A DNA stretch of 64,000 nt from Blasia pusilla (GCA_050084515.1 CM114273.1:11346001-11410000), one strand, 5' to 3'; positions 10,957 through 23,852 are shown, numbered from the stretch's first letter. Translations and numbers: made by a program. Notes: generated from the letters alone by a model not told the origin.

Positions 10957-13900
10957 TTATATTGACCAGAACTTCCACGTATGAATAAGTAGAGTTTTGA
11001 TTATCATTTTCCTCATCCAAGAATACCGCTCCAATTCCACTATTGTAGGTGGAGTATGCATTATATCCACCTCTCCCTTTACCCTATAGTGATTTCCATA
11101 AGCCTTCATAGACTTAAATGATAAAACTTTTGGTTGCAGAGCAATGGACAAGGCCAATAGCTCTTCATCCACCTTCCCTTCTTTTTCACTAGCATCTTGA
11201 AGGATTGCTGGTTGAATCCACTGTGAAAAAGGAATTGATGCGTTCTTAACCTCATATTTCCTGGAAGAAAAAAACAAAATGAATGATTAAGGAATAAGAA
11301 GATTGGAAGATGAAATAAATACATAAGGTTTGCTAGATCAGGTTCAGGATTTAGATAATAAGAATTCAATGACTATGGTTGGAAATTACCTGTGCCACAC
11401 AATCATGGACTCCATATTATGTAAGACATAGTGATTTGTTGATATACTCATTTCTCTTGATATTTGGCGATGACGTCCTACACCTTCTAATTAACTCCTC
11501 TCCTTTGATCCCTTCTTCTTCGTCATCATCCCATATTCGGATCCTCACATCCTTAAATCTTCTCATATACTGAGTCACAAATCCCAAAGCCTCATCTTTG
11601 ATATATCCCTCTGCCATGCACCCCTCTAGGCAAGCTTTAGATCTGACGTATTTTTTCAGAGTACCCATATATCTTTCCATTGGGTACATCCATCGGCAAA
11701 CTATGTGTATTAGCAACAAAATCTGCCATCAACTTGGCAACAAAACAACCTTTATCTCCGCTTTCCACTCCTGCAACTAAAAAACTATGGGCATAGGGTT
11801 ATCGCTACATCTTTATGTAGTTCTTCATAAGATGCAAGATTATACACTTTACAACACAACAACCTAAAAATCTTGCTTAGACGCATAACAGTTCTACGGA
11901 TTGGATCCTTCATTAGCCCATGAAGGGAAAACAGAAGGATTTAGTGAATCAACACATAATAGTCATGTGACTTCATGGTACCCAATTTCTTTTTAACCAT
12001 GTGCTTCTTCAATTCGGCACTATAACCCATGGGCACTTTCAAGGACTCAATCCTACCTAGAAATATTGAAATTTCATGAGGTGATGAAATGTAATCACAT
12101 TGAGGTTTCACTAGTCTTGTTGAGGTTTCACTAGTCTTGTTGCTTTACTTGGATGGGTTTGTAACCACGAGTGAGGTCAAATTCCACGAGCCTCCATATC
12201 TCTTCTAACCTTCACCGTATCCTTCATCCCAAATAGAGTCTTAACTATATTTTTAGAAAAAAACATTTCTCCACATGCATAACATCTAGGGTATGTAGTA
12301 TTAGAAGATCCTACTTTCAGGTCAAGGAAATATATATATATATATATATGGATTGGCAAGCAAAGATACACTTCAAAGACCAAACCACAAATAAACATGA
12401 TGTTGGATACTTTCCAATATGGCAAATCAAAAAAATACTTCGCCGATTCATCCCCATCCTAGCCTCTTGTATGGATCAGTAAGAGCATCCTCTTGACCAC
12501 CTTCATCATCATATGTTTAATTCTCCTCCCTCCATCCAAGAATTTGATCAGCTATAATTCTTGGAGGTGCCGATCTAGTTTCTCCTTTACCATTGATAAA
12601 AACATGGTCTACTAGAAGATGTCTTTGATGGCAACCAAATATGGGCTTCCCACATTTTTTGGAGAAATCAGAATCCACATAAGGTCCACATACTATACAT
12701 GCAAGTTTCCCACCATGGATTTGCCTTAGATTATGCCAAATGTTGGGTAATCATTTATAGTCCATAATATCATGGCTCTAAATTTGAACCCCTGAGACCC
12801 CTGTGGTCTACAAACATCCTGGAATTCAATTCCATTCCACTACTCCCTAAACTCCTCTACCAAGGGGGCCAAAAAGGTGTTAATATTCTCTCCATTCACA
12901 GTCTCTATGCCAAGTATGATAAAATCCAACATGATAGAAAACTTCTTGGTTTGAAGCCAAGATGGAAAATTCTAGTTAACCAATAGGATTGGCCATGTTG
13001 ACCATGAGCTAGCCTTATCAGAGTATGGATTGATACCATCAAGTGCTAAACCCAACCATCAATTCCTACTCTTTACAACAAAGTCTCGTTACAAAGGATC
13101 AATATGATTCCAAGCTTTGTTGTCTCTTGCATGCCTCACCATGCCATCCTTACTCTTGTTTTCAGAAAACCAATTCAATAACTCTGACAAAGCCCTACAT
13201 CTATACATACACTGCATCCTAGCGATCACAGGGAAGTATCTCAATACCTTGTTTGGTACTAAAGACTTCATGACTTGCTTGAACCTAGCATTCCCACACT
13301 TTGGGAAATTTTCTGTAGCTTCCAATTCCCTTCAAAATAGAACACACCCTTTATGGCACGCATATATACACTTGTAGTTCAAACCAAGTTTACTAATGAG
13401 TTTATTTGCGGTATAGTATGATGGTGGGACAAGATTGTCAGATGGAAGTACCATCTTACGTAGGAGTTTCAATATCTCACCGATTACAATATTAGGGATC
13501 CCATGGGTAGCACCAACATTGAAAGGAAGCATAACAAATGAAAGTAAAGAAGTCTTCGCTCTTGGAAAGAGTGGCTTGCATGTTGCAGCAAGCTCGTGAA
13601 AATCGGATGGGATATTGGGATCATTGATTTCATTGAGATTTACATTCTTTGTCCCACTTTCATCCACAACTATTTTATTGTCATGGAGGTGATCATATTC
13701 TCTAAACATGTCATTTACCATTCGAGGAACATCGACATCAACATCCAAATTATGACTTTTTTGATGTGACAATCTAGGTGTAAGAGTTGATTGCATAATA
13801 AGCTCACGTTGCTCCTTCTCATTTCTTTCTTGTTGTGTAAGCCACTCCTCATCTGAAGAGTCACAGTCTTCCCTACTTTTTGGAACGCGACAAAGATGAG

Positions 13901-14111
13901 ATCTTCCATTTTCTCTCAAATGGTTTTCTAGCTTCCCTAGTCCCAAGGTAGTCCCACCCTTGCACTCTATGCAAGAGGACCTTACCCTCTTCCTTCCCAA
14001 ATTACGAGATCTATCGCATTCTCTTTGCCACAACTTAAAGTCGTGTGCTTGGATTCTATGGGGATTTCTTTTATCCAATCGGACGTAAGTAGTCCTTTGT
14101 GGTATCATCAC
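10957..14111 (-). pseudogene. CACTA (En/Spm) TNP2-type transposase pseudogene
   Basis: From the N-terminus, the 13332-14111 segment has KRNPHRIQAHDFKLW and a long hydrophilic linker, then FVMLPFNVGATHGIPN, LPPSYYTANKLISKLGL and YACHKGCVLF of TNP2. 13089-13325 continues with PNKVLRYFPVIARMQCMYRC and HARDNKAWNHID. Degenerate TNP2-like sequence (WTINDYPTFG near 12730) runs through 12600-13080. 11417-11719 has YPMERYMGTLKKYVRSKA and CMAEGYIKDEALGF, typical of the DUF4218-type region, and 10957-11277 a further C-terminal piece. The protein would cut and paste the element. Frameshifts and stops every few hundred bases show it is old. No certain terminal CACTA repeat was found for this copy. Confidence 0.85.
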
Positions 14112-14331
14112 CCCTACGTCAAGTTAATGAGAAAAGAAGTAAATAAATGATGGTAATTATTGTAGGAAATTAATCCTAATCTACAAATCATATAAGTAAA
14201 TATTTTTTAACGATCGTGTACATCACATGGATCATAACATATTTTTTCCAATATAAATGAAGAGAGAACTGATAATTCTGCACATACCTTGAGTATATCA
14301 AGTATATCCCTCTGGGAAATGTAAATGTAAA

Positions 14332-14672
14332 TGTAACTCTCCAGGTCACGGAACCACTCTAGAGTTGCTCAAAGGTAAAATGCCCTCAAAGCCTCTCCTC
14401 TTCCTATATATACTTAGAGATTGGTACAATGAAGACAAATTATCTCTACCTATCCTTATGCCACATGTCTTACTCTCATAGCATGAGAGGATCTCCTTTG
14501 GAGTCTAATGTCTCAACCTCATCCTTATCTTCCTTTTCACCAACCTATGGCTCCACTCTCATCTTGATCTCATGTATCTTGTCTTTTTTCTTTTTGGTTG
14601 ATTCTTTCTCACTTATGTGCTTTATGTCATAGATTCTAACTTAACTATGACTAACAAAGGATGATGGTTACA
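14332..14672 (-). repeat. 3' LTR of element C
   Basis: About 341 bp with TG...CA ends, aligning to 19902-20254. Differences are scattered substitutions, a 15-base segment absent here but present in the 5' LTR near 20080-20105, and three extra bases near the right end. The divergence indicates an old insertion. Confidence 0.93.
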
Positions 14673-14688
14673 AACCTCCCCCATTTAA
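14673..14688 (-). promoter_or_regulatory. Polypurine tract of element C
   Basis: On the minus strand this reads TAAATGGGGGAGGTT immediately before the LTR start TGTAACC. The TAA is also the stop codon of the pol frame, so coding ends exactly at the plus-strand primer. Confidence 0.85.
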
Positions 14689-15980
14689 GACGCAACGTCC
14701 TCGTTGTGAGAACTTTCAAAATCTTGCACTATTAATGGTGTGTTTTCCAAGTTGGCTGAGGGTTCCCATGTGGCCTCAAATAGTGGATATCCTTTCCATT
14801 GGACCAAATATTCAACTCGTTGGTGATGAGCTCCTCAAGTGCGTTTCTACAAGATACGTTCCACTTTAAATTCTTCATGATCTCCGACTATTTGAGGTAG
14901 TGGTGTAGTGACATTATTGTCCTTAAATCTCTTAGGACGTGGAATAAACGGTCGAATACGAGAGACAAGAAACACAAGATGGATTTTCATATGCATCGGT
15001 AGGTCTAACTTATACACCACGGCGCCCACTTTTTGTGGGATATTGAAAGGCCCAATATAGCAAGGATTAAGCTTACGAACTCCAACTAATGATAAATTGG
15101 TTGTTGCTAACCAAACCTTTTTCCCTTCAAAAAACTCGACATCTCGACGTTAAGCATCTGCATGTTGTTTTTGCCGATTTTAGGCAATAGCCAACTTCTC
15201 CTTATCAAGTTGAATCCCTTTCTGAATCTGGTCCACAAACTCATTAATTGTAGCTACCTTTATAGGTTCCCTCAGACTTTTCCTTATTCGAGTGAGACTA
15301 GGAGGAATTGAGGGATGCTTGTCATACATTAAAAAGAACGATGTGGTCTTACTGGAAGAGTTCATAGAGTTATTGTATGAGAACTCTACGAAGGGTAACA
15401 ATGAGTCCCATCCTTGTTGATCTTCCAATGTTAACGCGTGTAGCATATCCTCAATGGTACGGTTGGCCCTTTTAGTTTGTCCATCAGTTTGAGGGTGATA
15501 AGCCGTAGACATGGCTAGTTTAGTTTGGAGCAATCCGAATATAGCCTTCCAAAATAAACTCGTGAAATAGGTTCTCCTATCAATGATAAACACTCTAGAA
15601 AGACCATGATGGACAAAGATTGTCTCGATATAGATCCTAGCCAACTCTCGTGCACTCACAGTCTTCTTGGTTGGACAAAGGTGTATCATCTTGCTTAGTC
15701 TATCCACAAAGACCACAATAGAGTCATATCCCGTGATCGTACATGGTACCTCACAAACAACATCCATAGTGATTTGTTCCCAACGTTTTTAAGGTATTGG
15801 GATTGGCTGCAACAATCCTGCTGGTTTTGTGTTATTATCCTTGATTTGTTGGTAAATCCTACAACTCCTTATATATACGTCAATATCTTCTCTCATTTTG
15901 GGCCAATAGTATATCTGTTGTAATCCCTCTAAGGTTTTTTCAGCTCCCATATGACCCGCAATAATTGTGTCGTGAGCTTC
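14689..15980 (-). pseudogene. Integrase with C-terminal chromodomain (element C)
   Basis: Integrase core at 15180-15767: first catalytic Asp in TMDVVCEVP, second in VFIIDRRTYFTS, and AYHPQTDGQTKRANR where the usual catalytic Glu of QTER is Lys. The zinc-binding Cys pair upstream reads CRIY rather than CRIC. Then comes a GPF-type region with KVGAVVYKLDLP and a chromodomain near 14690-14880 showing EEFKVERIL, YLVQWKGYPLFEATWEP and LENT. The chromodomain would direct integration to methylated-histone chromatin. The Glu-to-Lys change, a stop after VERIL and others make it inactive. Confidence 0.9.
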
Positions 15981-16001
15981 AGATAATACTTCAATGCGTA
16001 A

Positions 16002-17749
16002 TTATGGATCTTGTGGGATCCATACTTTACCTTTATGGAAAACCAATCCTTGAGCCTTGCATACTCTGTTGGCATGAATAGCAACTGCAATTTCTTCATC
16101 CTCCTTTGTCGCTTTGGATAACTTTTTCCACCAACTAGAGTGAATCTCCACTTCAGATATGTTATTCATCTGTGGTATACGAGTCAAGGCGTCTGCCAAT
16201 TGCTTCTTTTCTTCCACGTAGACAATTTTCATCATGAATTGTTGTCGCCATTCTGCCCATCGAATTTGACGTTTGGAGAGCTCCTTTTGGGACTCTAAGT
16301 AGACTCAGGGCTTGTGACCAGTCTCCACTACAAACTCCTTATCGCCCAAGTAATGTTTCCAATGCTTGGTTGCCAATACAATAGCAAGTTCTTCTCGCTC
16401 AGTTGTATTGTAGTTTTGCTCCGCTGACAATAGCTTGCGAGAAAAGAAGGCAATATGATGCCATCCATCCTCCCATTCTTGTTGTAGTATTCCTCCAATG
16501 TTAGTACCTGAAGCATCTGTGGCCAACTTGATGGGTTGATTATGATCATATCACTTCAAAATAGGGGTTTTGATCAAGGCTTCCTTTAATGATTGAAAAG
16601 CAATCTCTTGTGATGTGCCCCAACTCCATATTTTTCCTTTACCTAGTAAAGTTGTTAAGGATTGTGCAATTTGAACAAAACCTTTGACAAATCTTCGATA
16701 GAATCCTGTTAATCCTAGAAAACTCTTCAATTGAGTTTGATCCTCAAGTGCACTCCATCTTTGGATCGCTTCTATCTTCTCACTCATCACTTGTGCGTTT
16801 ACTCGATATCCTAGATAATCAACTTCTGTCTAATCGAACTCATATTTTGAAGCTTTAGCATACAACTCATTATCTCTTAGGATTTGAAGGACTTATCGTA
16901 GATGATTTATATGCTCCTCTATCGTTTAATTATAGACTAAGATATCATCTAAGAATACAATGACAGACTTGTCTAAATATGGATGAGAGATATCATTCAT
17001 TAAGCCCATAAAGGTTGCAGGTGCATTAGTAAGACCAAATGGCATGACTAAGTATTCAAAGGGTCCATACCTAATACGAAAAGAAATCTTGTACACATCT
17101 TCATCCGCAATTCGAATTTGGTTGTAGCCGCTGCGAAGGTCAAGTTTGGTGAAGTATTTTGCTCCTTGTAGCTAGTCAAACAAATCATCCATTCTTGGTA
17201 ATGGATATTTTTTTTTGACTGTTTGTTGATTCAGTGCTTGATATTCGATACACAATCGCATGCTTCCATTCTTTTTTTTCACAAAAAAGACAGGGGCTCC
17301 ATATGGCGAGACGCTTGGTTGGATGAAGCCTTTCTGCAACATCTCCTCCACTTGGACTTTGATTCTTCTAATTCTCTTGGAGCTAAGTGGTAAGGAGCCT
17401 TACCGCTTAGTGGTGTGCTTCTTGGAAGGACCTCAATCTTGTGGTCTACCATCAATTTGGGTGGTAACCTTGATGGTAAATCATTTGGGAATACATTTTT
17501 GTATTCCTCCAATACTTCTCTCAATTCTTCTGGTACCTCTGAATATTTTTTCAAACCACAAACATCTCTTATTAAACCTAGGAAACATACATTTTGATGT
17601 TTGATGGCGGTTTTTCCTATTACATATAGGGGTAGGGTTCTAGGACATGATCTGACTCTATTTTCGTAAAGCTTCCACTCTTGGATCTTCACAATCTTTT
17701 TTCTCCAATCTACCTGTGGATTATACTGTTCCATCCAAGGCATTCCCAA
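16002..17749 (-). pseudogene. Reverse transcriptase and RNase H (element C)
   Basis: The N-terminal part at 17279-17749 contains VDHKIEVLP and [12 protein letters not shown], then shifts frame. RT continues with [42 protein letters not shown] and the catalytic FLDDILVYN (near 16935-16965). At 16551-16790 are LKSFLGLTGFYRRFV and the connection. RNase H at 16305-16549 has LATDASGTNIGGIL, AFFSRKLLSAEQNY and TEREELAIV, with the third Asp position changed in VVETGHKP. 16002-16235 holds the tether before integrase. Several TAG/TAA codons interrupt the frame. Confidence 0.9.
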
Positions 17750-17758
17750 GATAACATC

Positions 17759-18046
17759 TTAATGTGCTAACCTAATGACCTTCATCTCCAACTCTTCCAA
17801 ATACTTTCCTATCCTCAACTCTATCCTTCGAGGAAGCTTCTCAATCTTTTCTGTTTTCCCGTTTGATAATTCTACCTCTTCTTTTTTATCCCTCTCTAAA
17901 GCTAAGCCCAGTTTCATAGCTATGGCTCTTGAAAGTAAGTTTTCTGTTGCCCCAAGATCAATCAACATTCTAACTTGGGATCCTTCTATTTCCCCATCTA
18001 TAACAATGAGAAGTGTTTCTCCTCTCTTCAAACCATTTACTTCCAC
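17759..18046 (-). pseudogene. Aspartic protease (element C)
   Basis: The frame carries GSQVRMLIDLGATENLLS. The usual D-S/T-G active-site triplet is D-L-G here. The flanking hydrophobic residues and LGATENLLS pattern fit a gypsy retropepsin of normal size. A stop near 17760 separates it from the RT frame. Confidence 0.78.
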
Positions 18047-18128
18047 ATGTTTGTGTCGACCCTCGCCTTTCCTCTTTTGTTAGAGCCAGTATATCCGCGA
18101 GGCACGATTACTAGTGGTTGGCGTTTCC

Positions 18129-19270
18129 CTAAGGTCCGCCTTCTTCTTCATCTTCTTGCATGTATCCTCCTTCAAGATGATTAAGGGGGCGATGATATGG
18201 CCTATTTTCGAGCCTACGAAGACGACAGTTCATGGCTATGTGACCATATCTACCACACTCAAAATATTGGCGTGTATCTCTTCGGACTTTGAATTCTCTC
18301 CCTCCTCTAGGAACCCCGACCCCGTCAGTTCGAGAAGCAATCCCTTGTATGTTGGGGTTCCGATCTCTCTCCATTTTCACCCTTTCATTATAACTTCGGG
18401 GTGCATAACCATCTTGTGCTCGAAGGTTATCCAACTCCATGGGTATGGGTCCGTAGTGGTTGTTCATGGAAGCAACCACCTCTCCTCCTCCTTCCTACAC
18501 ATTTGCCATACGTTGGGCACATGCAATTGCTTCATTGATATCTTTTGGGTTGTCTCGAATCACCTCTTGACGCACCTTCCTCTTCAAACCTCTCTTAAAT
18601 AGATCAAGAGATTCTGGCCCACTCATGTCATGGATTTGTATCTACAAGTCACAAAATTCTTCAATGTAGTCTTCCACAGTGCCTTTCTGCTCCAATCGCC
18701 ATAATTTCATTCTAGCAGTAAGGATTGGATCCACAGCTTGGAAATTTTGCAGCAGCCCTTGCTTCATTCCGCTCCATGTGATTTGTTGAGTTGTTTCAAT
18801 CAAGGATCTCTCCCATCCTGATACCATATCAATGGTTGATCGATTAACCAAGATCTTACGAACATCCCTACAATATGATCATCAATGTTGAAAAGGGATA
18901 AATGGATTTCCATCTGAGTATCCAACCTCTAATATCCCCATGGCTCGACTTCCTTTGTACAGTTCTACCTTGCATGCCTTTGTCATTTTCAATATCAATG
19001 ATGCTTGAGCATTCATCTCTATCACTCTTTGTGCTGCTTGGGCCTCCAATGCTCGTGCCCTTAAGGTTTTGTCACTCTCCCCAGAAGTCACAACACTCGT
19101 GGTTTCCGTGTCCATCCCACCTATCGGAAGAACTCTCTCTCTCTCTCTACTCTCATATTTCTAACCGAAGCAACTTCTTGCGCTAATTCTTGGACTTGGT
19201 TTTGAATTTGATCAAATTCAACCCTCAACTCTCTCAATTCACAAATCATATCCCTGAAAGTTTCTTCCAT
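18129..19270 (-). pseudogene. gag of element C
   Basis: It probably starts at the ATG at 19268-19270 (MEETFRDMICELREL), followed by a short coiled-coil-like segment. The retrotransposon gag core is at 18642-18851 (GWERSLIETTQ, MKQGLLQNF, KLWRLEQKGTVEDYIEEF), and LFKRGLKRKVRQEVI follows. The nucleocapsid knuckle at about 18240-18270 reads YFECGRYGHIAMNC, so the first Cys of CX2CX4HX4C is Tyr. At least three frame breaks are present. Confidence 0.85.
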
Positions 19271-19884
19271 GATCGCTCTAACTTTCCCCTGACCTTTTAC
19301 TATCACTCTAATATAAGATCGAGATATACACCTGCTAATTTCGCACAATAGGGACTACAAAAGGCAGTGTTGACGCAATGACTTCATCATAATACTCTTG
19401 GCCAAACTTCCTCACCATAAACTCTCTATATGCTATCTTAGGTTGACAAACCACATGGACTATACATCAAGTGTTAGAAAATACTTGTGGGGGCCTATTC
19501 AAATCTATTCTCCATATCTCCTCTAAAACAATATATAAATAGTGCAATCCCACACACGATCATATGTAACAATTGGGAGGATCACCGTTTAGCGAGACTC
19601 CATCACTTGCGTCATGAAAACTTCACCAAAGTGATATATGAGGTATCTCGTGAACCAATATCTATCTACATATAAGAGTTTGATCGTGAACGGATTAAGA
19701 AACGGGAAATTAGTAGCCACTCTTGCTCCCCCTCCATCTATTATCTGCAAAACAGCCCTTTCCCCTTACTCTACTTGCAGCTCAATAGCCACTGCCAGCC
19801 TCTAACAACCTATCTACTCTAAACAGTATATCATTACTTGATCATCCTTTTAAGAGGGGTAATCCACTCTCGTTGGAAGAGCAA

Positions 19885-19900
19885 CCTTGCACTGATACCA
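19885..19900 (-). promoter_or_regulatory. Primer-binding site of element C
   Basis: On the minus strand it reads TGGTATCAGTGCAAGG one base inside the 5' LTR end. This differs by one base from the common plant initiator tRNA-Met site TGGTATCAGAGC within its first twelve bases. Confidence 0.88.
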
Positions 19901-19901
19901 T

Positions 19902-20254
19902 TGTAACTCTCAAGCTCACGGAACCACTCTAGAGTTGCTCAAAGGTAGAATGCCCTCAAGGCCTCTCCTCTTCCTTTATATACTTAGAGATAGGTACAAT
20001 GAATACAAATTATCTCTACCTATCCTTATGCCATATGTCCTACTCTCATAGCATGAGAGGATCTCCTTTGGGTTCTAATATCTCAACCTCATCTTCCTCA
20101 ACCTCATCCTTATCTTCCTTTTCACCAACCTATGGCCCCACTCTCATCTTGATCTCATGTATCTTGTCTTTTCTCTTTTTGGTTGATTCTTTCCTACTTA
20201 TACGCTTCATGTCATAGATTCTAACTTAACTATGACTAACAAAGGATGGTTACA
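19902..20254 (-). repeat. 5' LTR of element C
   Basis: About 353 bp, starting TGTAAC and ending GTTACA on the plus strand and matching 14332-14672 with modest divergence. A 15-base duplication containing CTCAACCTCATC explains most of the length difference. Confidence 0.93.
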
Positions 20255-20530
20255 ATAAACCTCTCATGGATATCCTTCTTTGATCATAAAGTCTCTTCCG
20301 GCTATAATTTGATATTGTAGGTAGATATACACCTTAATTCAAAATATGACATATGACCAATGTCTTAATAGTGTGCATACAATATGCTATTTTGTATGCA
20401 AATCAGAAAAGATAAATGCATTGCACCAATTCGAATACTAGAAGGTGGTATGTGACATGTTTTACTTAAAGAATATACAAACAGAATTAGATAAATTTAC
20501 TCTGTCTTGATCTCATTTTAGTGGATTGGT

Positions 20531-20638
20531 GGCCATATTTATTTCAACTGCCCTATCTTGTGGTTCATGCCACTTCAAACATAAAACTACAAGATAGGGC
20601 AGTTGAAAGAAATATGGCCATTTATGTTTGAAGTGGCA
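20531..20638. repeat. Two interleaved inverted repeats
   Basis: Arm 1 (20531-20560) pairs with 20590-20619 with one mismatch. Arm 2 (20568-20585) pairs perfectly with 20621-20638. The order is arm 1, arm 2, arm 1', arm 2', so the stems cross instead of nesting. Confidence 0.85.
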
Positions 20639-22949
20639 AGGCAACTTCCGTTCATGTTATTCATTTAGTGTTTGTATAAAAGTTGTTTCTTAACTCTTAT
20701 GCATTTAAATCTCATCATATTTTACCAAATTAACTCCCATTTCCAAATATACCAGGTTTGAAAATTTTCAACCTAAAGTAGATCCGTACACACAATTCAT
20801 TCCTCATATGTGTGCCTGCTATGATATTATATTGTGGGATGGCTTTTTTGATGGATTTTGTGCGATTTTGCAAGGTGTGTTTATGCCATTGAACAAAATA
20901 CCCTAAACTAAAACATTCAACTCGTTAGTATCCATTCATACTCGCATTGTTAACATTTGAGTTACAAAAAGTGGAAAATGGCTTTTCATCAAATATTTTC
21001 TTATTGCTGATTACTATCCCCCAGATCACTTTAAGCGGCATTGTTCCAATAGTTGTTTTAAGCTCCATTTCCTCAACTAGCTCACTCTCTCAACATCTCA
21101 AAATTTACTCTCCAAAATCTCTAATCTACACTCCAAAAATACAATTCCTATTAGATTTTACGCAAGAATTCCTTGAAACCTAATGTTTCTACCTCGTTGT
21201 ACCGAACCATGTCAATATCACAAAAAAAAGTTGTAGCATTTGAGAATTTCAAACCTACCAAGTTGCTGCCCTAAAAGGCCACCAAATAGGTTCATAAAAA
21301 AAATGAGCACAACATGGGCAAAGACGTCCACTCAAGTTCTCCCCATGGTATACGTTGCCATTTCATATTGTCTCACCAAGTACTCTCCCCATCCTCACTG
21401 AAGAGTACTTAAATCTGACTGCACAAGGTTTACTAGAATAAGCAATGGGTGCATGGATGAGCCATGTTGTTGGATGAGAAACCTTTGTTGTCAAAAAAGG
21501 CTGTCTTAGATGTAGTCGCAGATTGTCATGAAGGTCAATAGGTAGATCAAATGGTGCTGGACGATTTGGATTCATCCTTGAGGGATAAAGCAATGGTCCT
21601 CAGAAAAATACCTTGGCTCCTCCTTTGGAAAATTCCCCTTCCGAGTATCGTGTCCACTTCTCGCTACTATGTCTTGCCTCCTTCCAATATACGCTTGTGA
21701 GTTTGATAAATGGTAAGTGAGGTCGAATACCTAACTCTGCAACAACCAAAATGACTATGTAATGCATTCAAACATTAACAAGCAAAAGCATCTCCTTGAA
21801 CAAACTAGCTAACTACCATTAGCTAATCCATCTATGATTTTAGCATGTACATAATAAATAGTCTCCTCATATAAACCATTATATGAGGAGAGTCATCTGA
21901 ATCATTACTTGCAAGAAAATCTTAATGGAGAAGGAATAAAGAAGACAATTGAGAGCAAACAGGATGTAGTAAAATATTTAAATGACAAAAGATTCACTCA
22001 AAATCCAAACTACTACAAGTTGCATGTCATCAATACCTTTCAATACCTATCTACGAATCTTGGTATTCTTGCTACCTACTACTACTTCAATGTAGCTACA
22101 TTACAAATTAGCTCTAAACGTCTTCTTGGAAGACAATGTAAGCTACATGGAAGGACTTCTGCAAAGATTGCCATCCACATCATAGTGTATTTGGTAAGAA
22201 ACCTGATATTAAGGAAAAATCCAATCCATTTTCCTAGAACAAAATACATTGACATGACTTTGTAACTTGACTTCTTCACTTTATGTGATACTCCCAAATC
22301 TCTTGGACCTCGGTCCAACTTCCCACTTCTCTAGAACTCCACTCCTTGTAGGCAATAAGGGGTCTCTCTCCACGATTATCACCTCCCACCGTCCGTCTCC
22401 TTCCTGCTCTTGCCTAACTCCTACAACTATCCTATACTAGTCTATTACCCATGAAGCTCAACAAAGCAACACTTCCAAATTTGACCTTTTGAATGAGAAA
22501 ATGACAAAACGACAAACACGTGACCTCCCATAAGGCTCTCAAGCAAGGCAACTTGGCTGCCCATCTACATACAACAATTCCCCCTTTCTCCCTTATATCT
22601 TTTTCCATGCAAAATCAAAGTAAAAATGGCTCACACGATGAACACCACTCTCAAATCTACATCGGCAGATTGAGCCATATCCATCGTCTACTATAAGGAA
22701 GTCCGACTGCTAGCACCCTAGTTCCCGCCATCTCATATTTCTAACATCAATGGTAAGGTTGATTCAAGATTAGGAGAAATTTGTACAGACTTGCGTTCTA
22801 TGTTGTGTTGATTTGCCTGCAGTGTAGCTATCAAGGTTGCACACAGACAAAGTCCATATCCGTGTTCGTGTCCAAGATTGTACACAGAAAAAGTGCGTAT
22901 GAGCGGACATGGACATGCAACCTTGGTACTATGTAGTCATAGATCTAGA
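20639..22949. other. Intergenic region, nothing recognised
   Basis: AT-rich sequence with short open frames only (for example 21909-22265 on plus) that match no family I know. Base composition and lack of codon pattern argue against a gene. Confidence 0.45.
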
Positions 22950-23812
22950 CTTTTGTGAGTAACAATGATGGATGACAAAAAGAAGACTAACGATGGAGCC
23001 ATATGAAAACCCGACCTCTTACTCTTAGCATCCTAGAGATGTGTGTCATGATAGATAGAGATTGATGGCTAAGTGGAGTTAGAAGGACCTAACCATCAAA
23101 TTAGGAGGCAATTGGAGATTGGGATTATCCACTCTTCCAATAAGAGTAGATTGTTCCTTTTGAGAGAATAACTTGGCCATGATCAATTCTTGAGGGGTTG
23201 TAGAAATTGATAAGTGTAGACTAACTTTGGAAAATCTTGTCATTCATCAATGAGTTTGAGGGGATATGTATAGCAGTTCTCTATGATCTTAAATTGTATA
23301 GGGAGAAAGAAGGAGAGAGAATGTTTATTAATCATAGATAGGGATGGAGCATGAGTAGTATTTGATTTTCCTTCTCTCAACCCATACGTAAAGATTCTCT
23401 TTGCAGATAAGCATTGGTTTTTCCACTATGTACTCTATAACTTCAAAGAGACATTCATGAACCACATCAAACAATCATCAAAACGGATTATACTTCTAAT
23501 TTTCACATACAAAAGTGCTTGGGATTGCATGTTGTATGGAGTAACCTAATGGTGCAAACATATGTTCTCAAGTAGATTTAAGTATTAATTATTTAATTTT
23601 CTTAGTGTACAAATATAAAATGATTTATAAAGATTTCATAGTCACAAATTTTGGGATTAGGTATTACGAAGTGATTGCCTTGGCACAACCATTTGTGATC
23701 CTCATCGTTAGGAGAGTATATGTCATGATACTCCACTAAATAGGGAAGAACTTGTTACATAACTCATATTGCATCCACGATTTCCATAACTAGAAGGTCC
23801 ACCCCTACTTCA
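22950..23812 (+). repeat. LTR-like repeat shared with 52760-53590
   Basis: Collinear similarity includes the stretches around TAGGGATGGAGCA, CTTTGCAGATAAGCATT, GACATTCATGAACCA and the segment near 23640-23810. All have diverged counterparts in the same order at 53080-53590. In the second copy a gag-like frame follows, so this is probably a solo LTR or an LTR remnant of that family. Exact ends are not defined. Confidence 0.55.
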
Positions 23813-23852
23813 AGAAAGTCTCTTGACATGACATCATGTCAAGAGACTTTCT
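23813..23852. repeat. 40-bp perfect palindrome, 19-bp arms
   Basis: The arm AGAAAGTCTCTTGACATGA at 23813-23831 is followed by CA and then its exact reverse complement at 23834-23852. The second family copy near 53570-53600 has only a weakly related left arm, so the palindrome is specific to this locus. Confidence 0.9.

Larger units (their letters stand above)
14332..20254 (-). mobile_element. Ty3/gypsy chromovirus (element C), complete with LTRs but mutated
   Basis: Both LTRs begin TGTAAC and end GTTACA on the plus strand. The flanking five bases are GTAAA (14327-14331) and ATAAA (20255-20259), a target duplication with one change. A tRNA-Met-type primer site and a polypurine tract sit beside the LTRs. 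Coding order on the minus strand is gag, protease, RT, RNase H, integrase, chromodomain, which defines a chromovirus. It inserted about 220 bases upstream of the TNP2 pseudogene, probably inside that CACTA element. Stops and frameshifts disable it. Confidence 0.93.
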
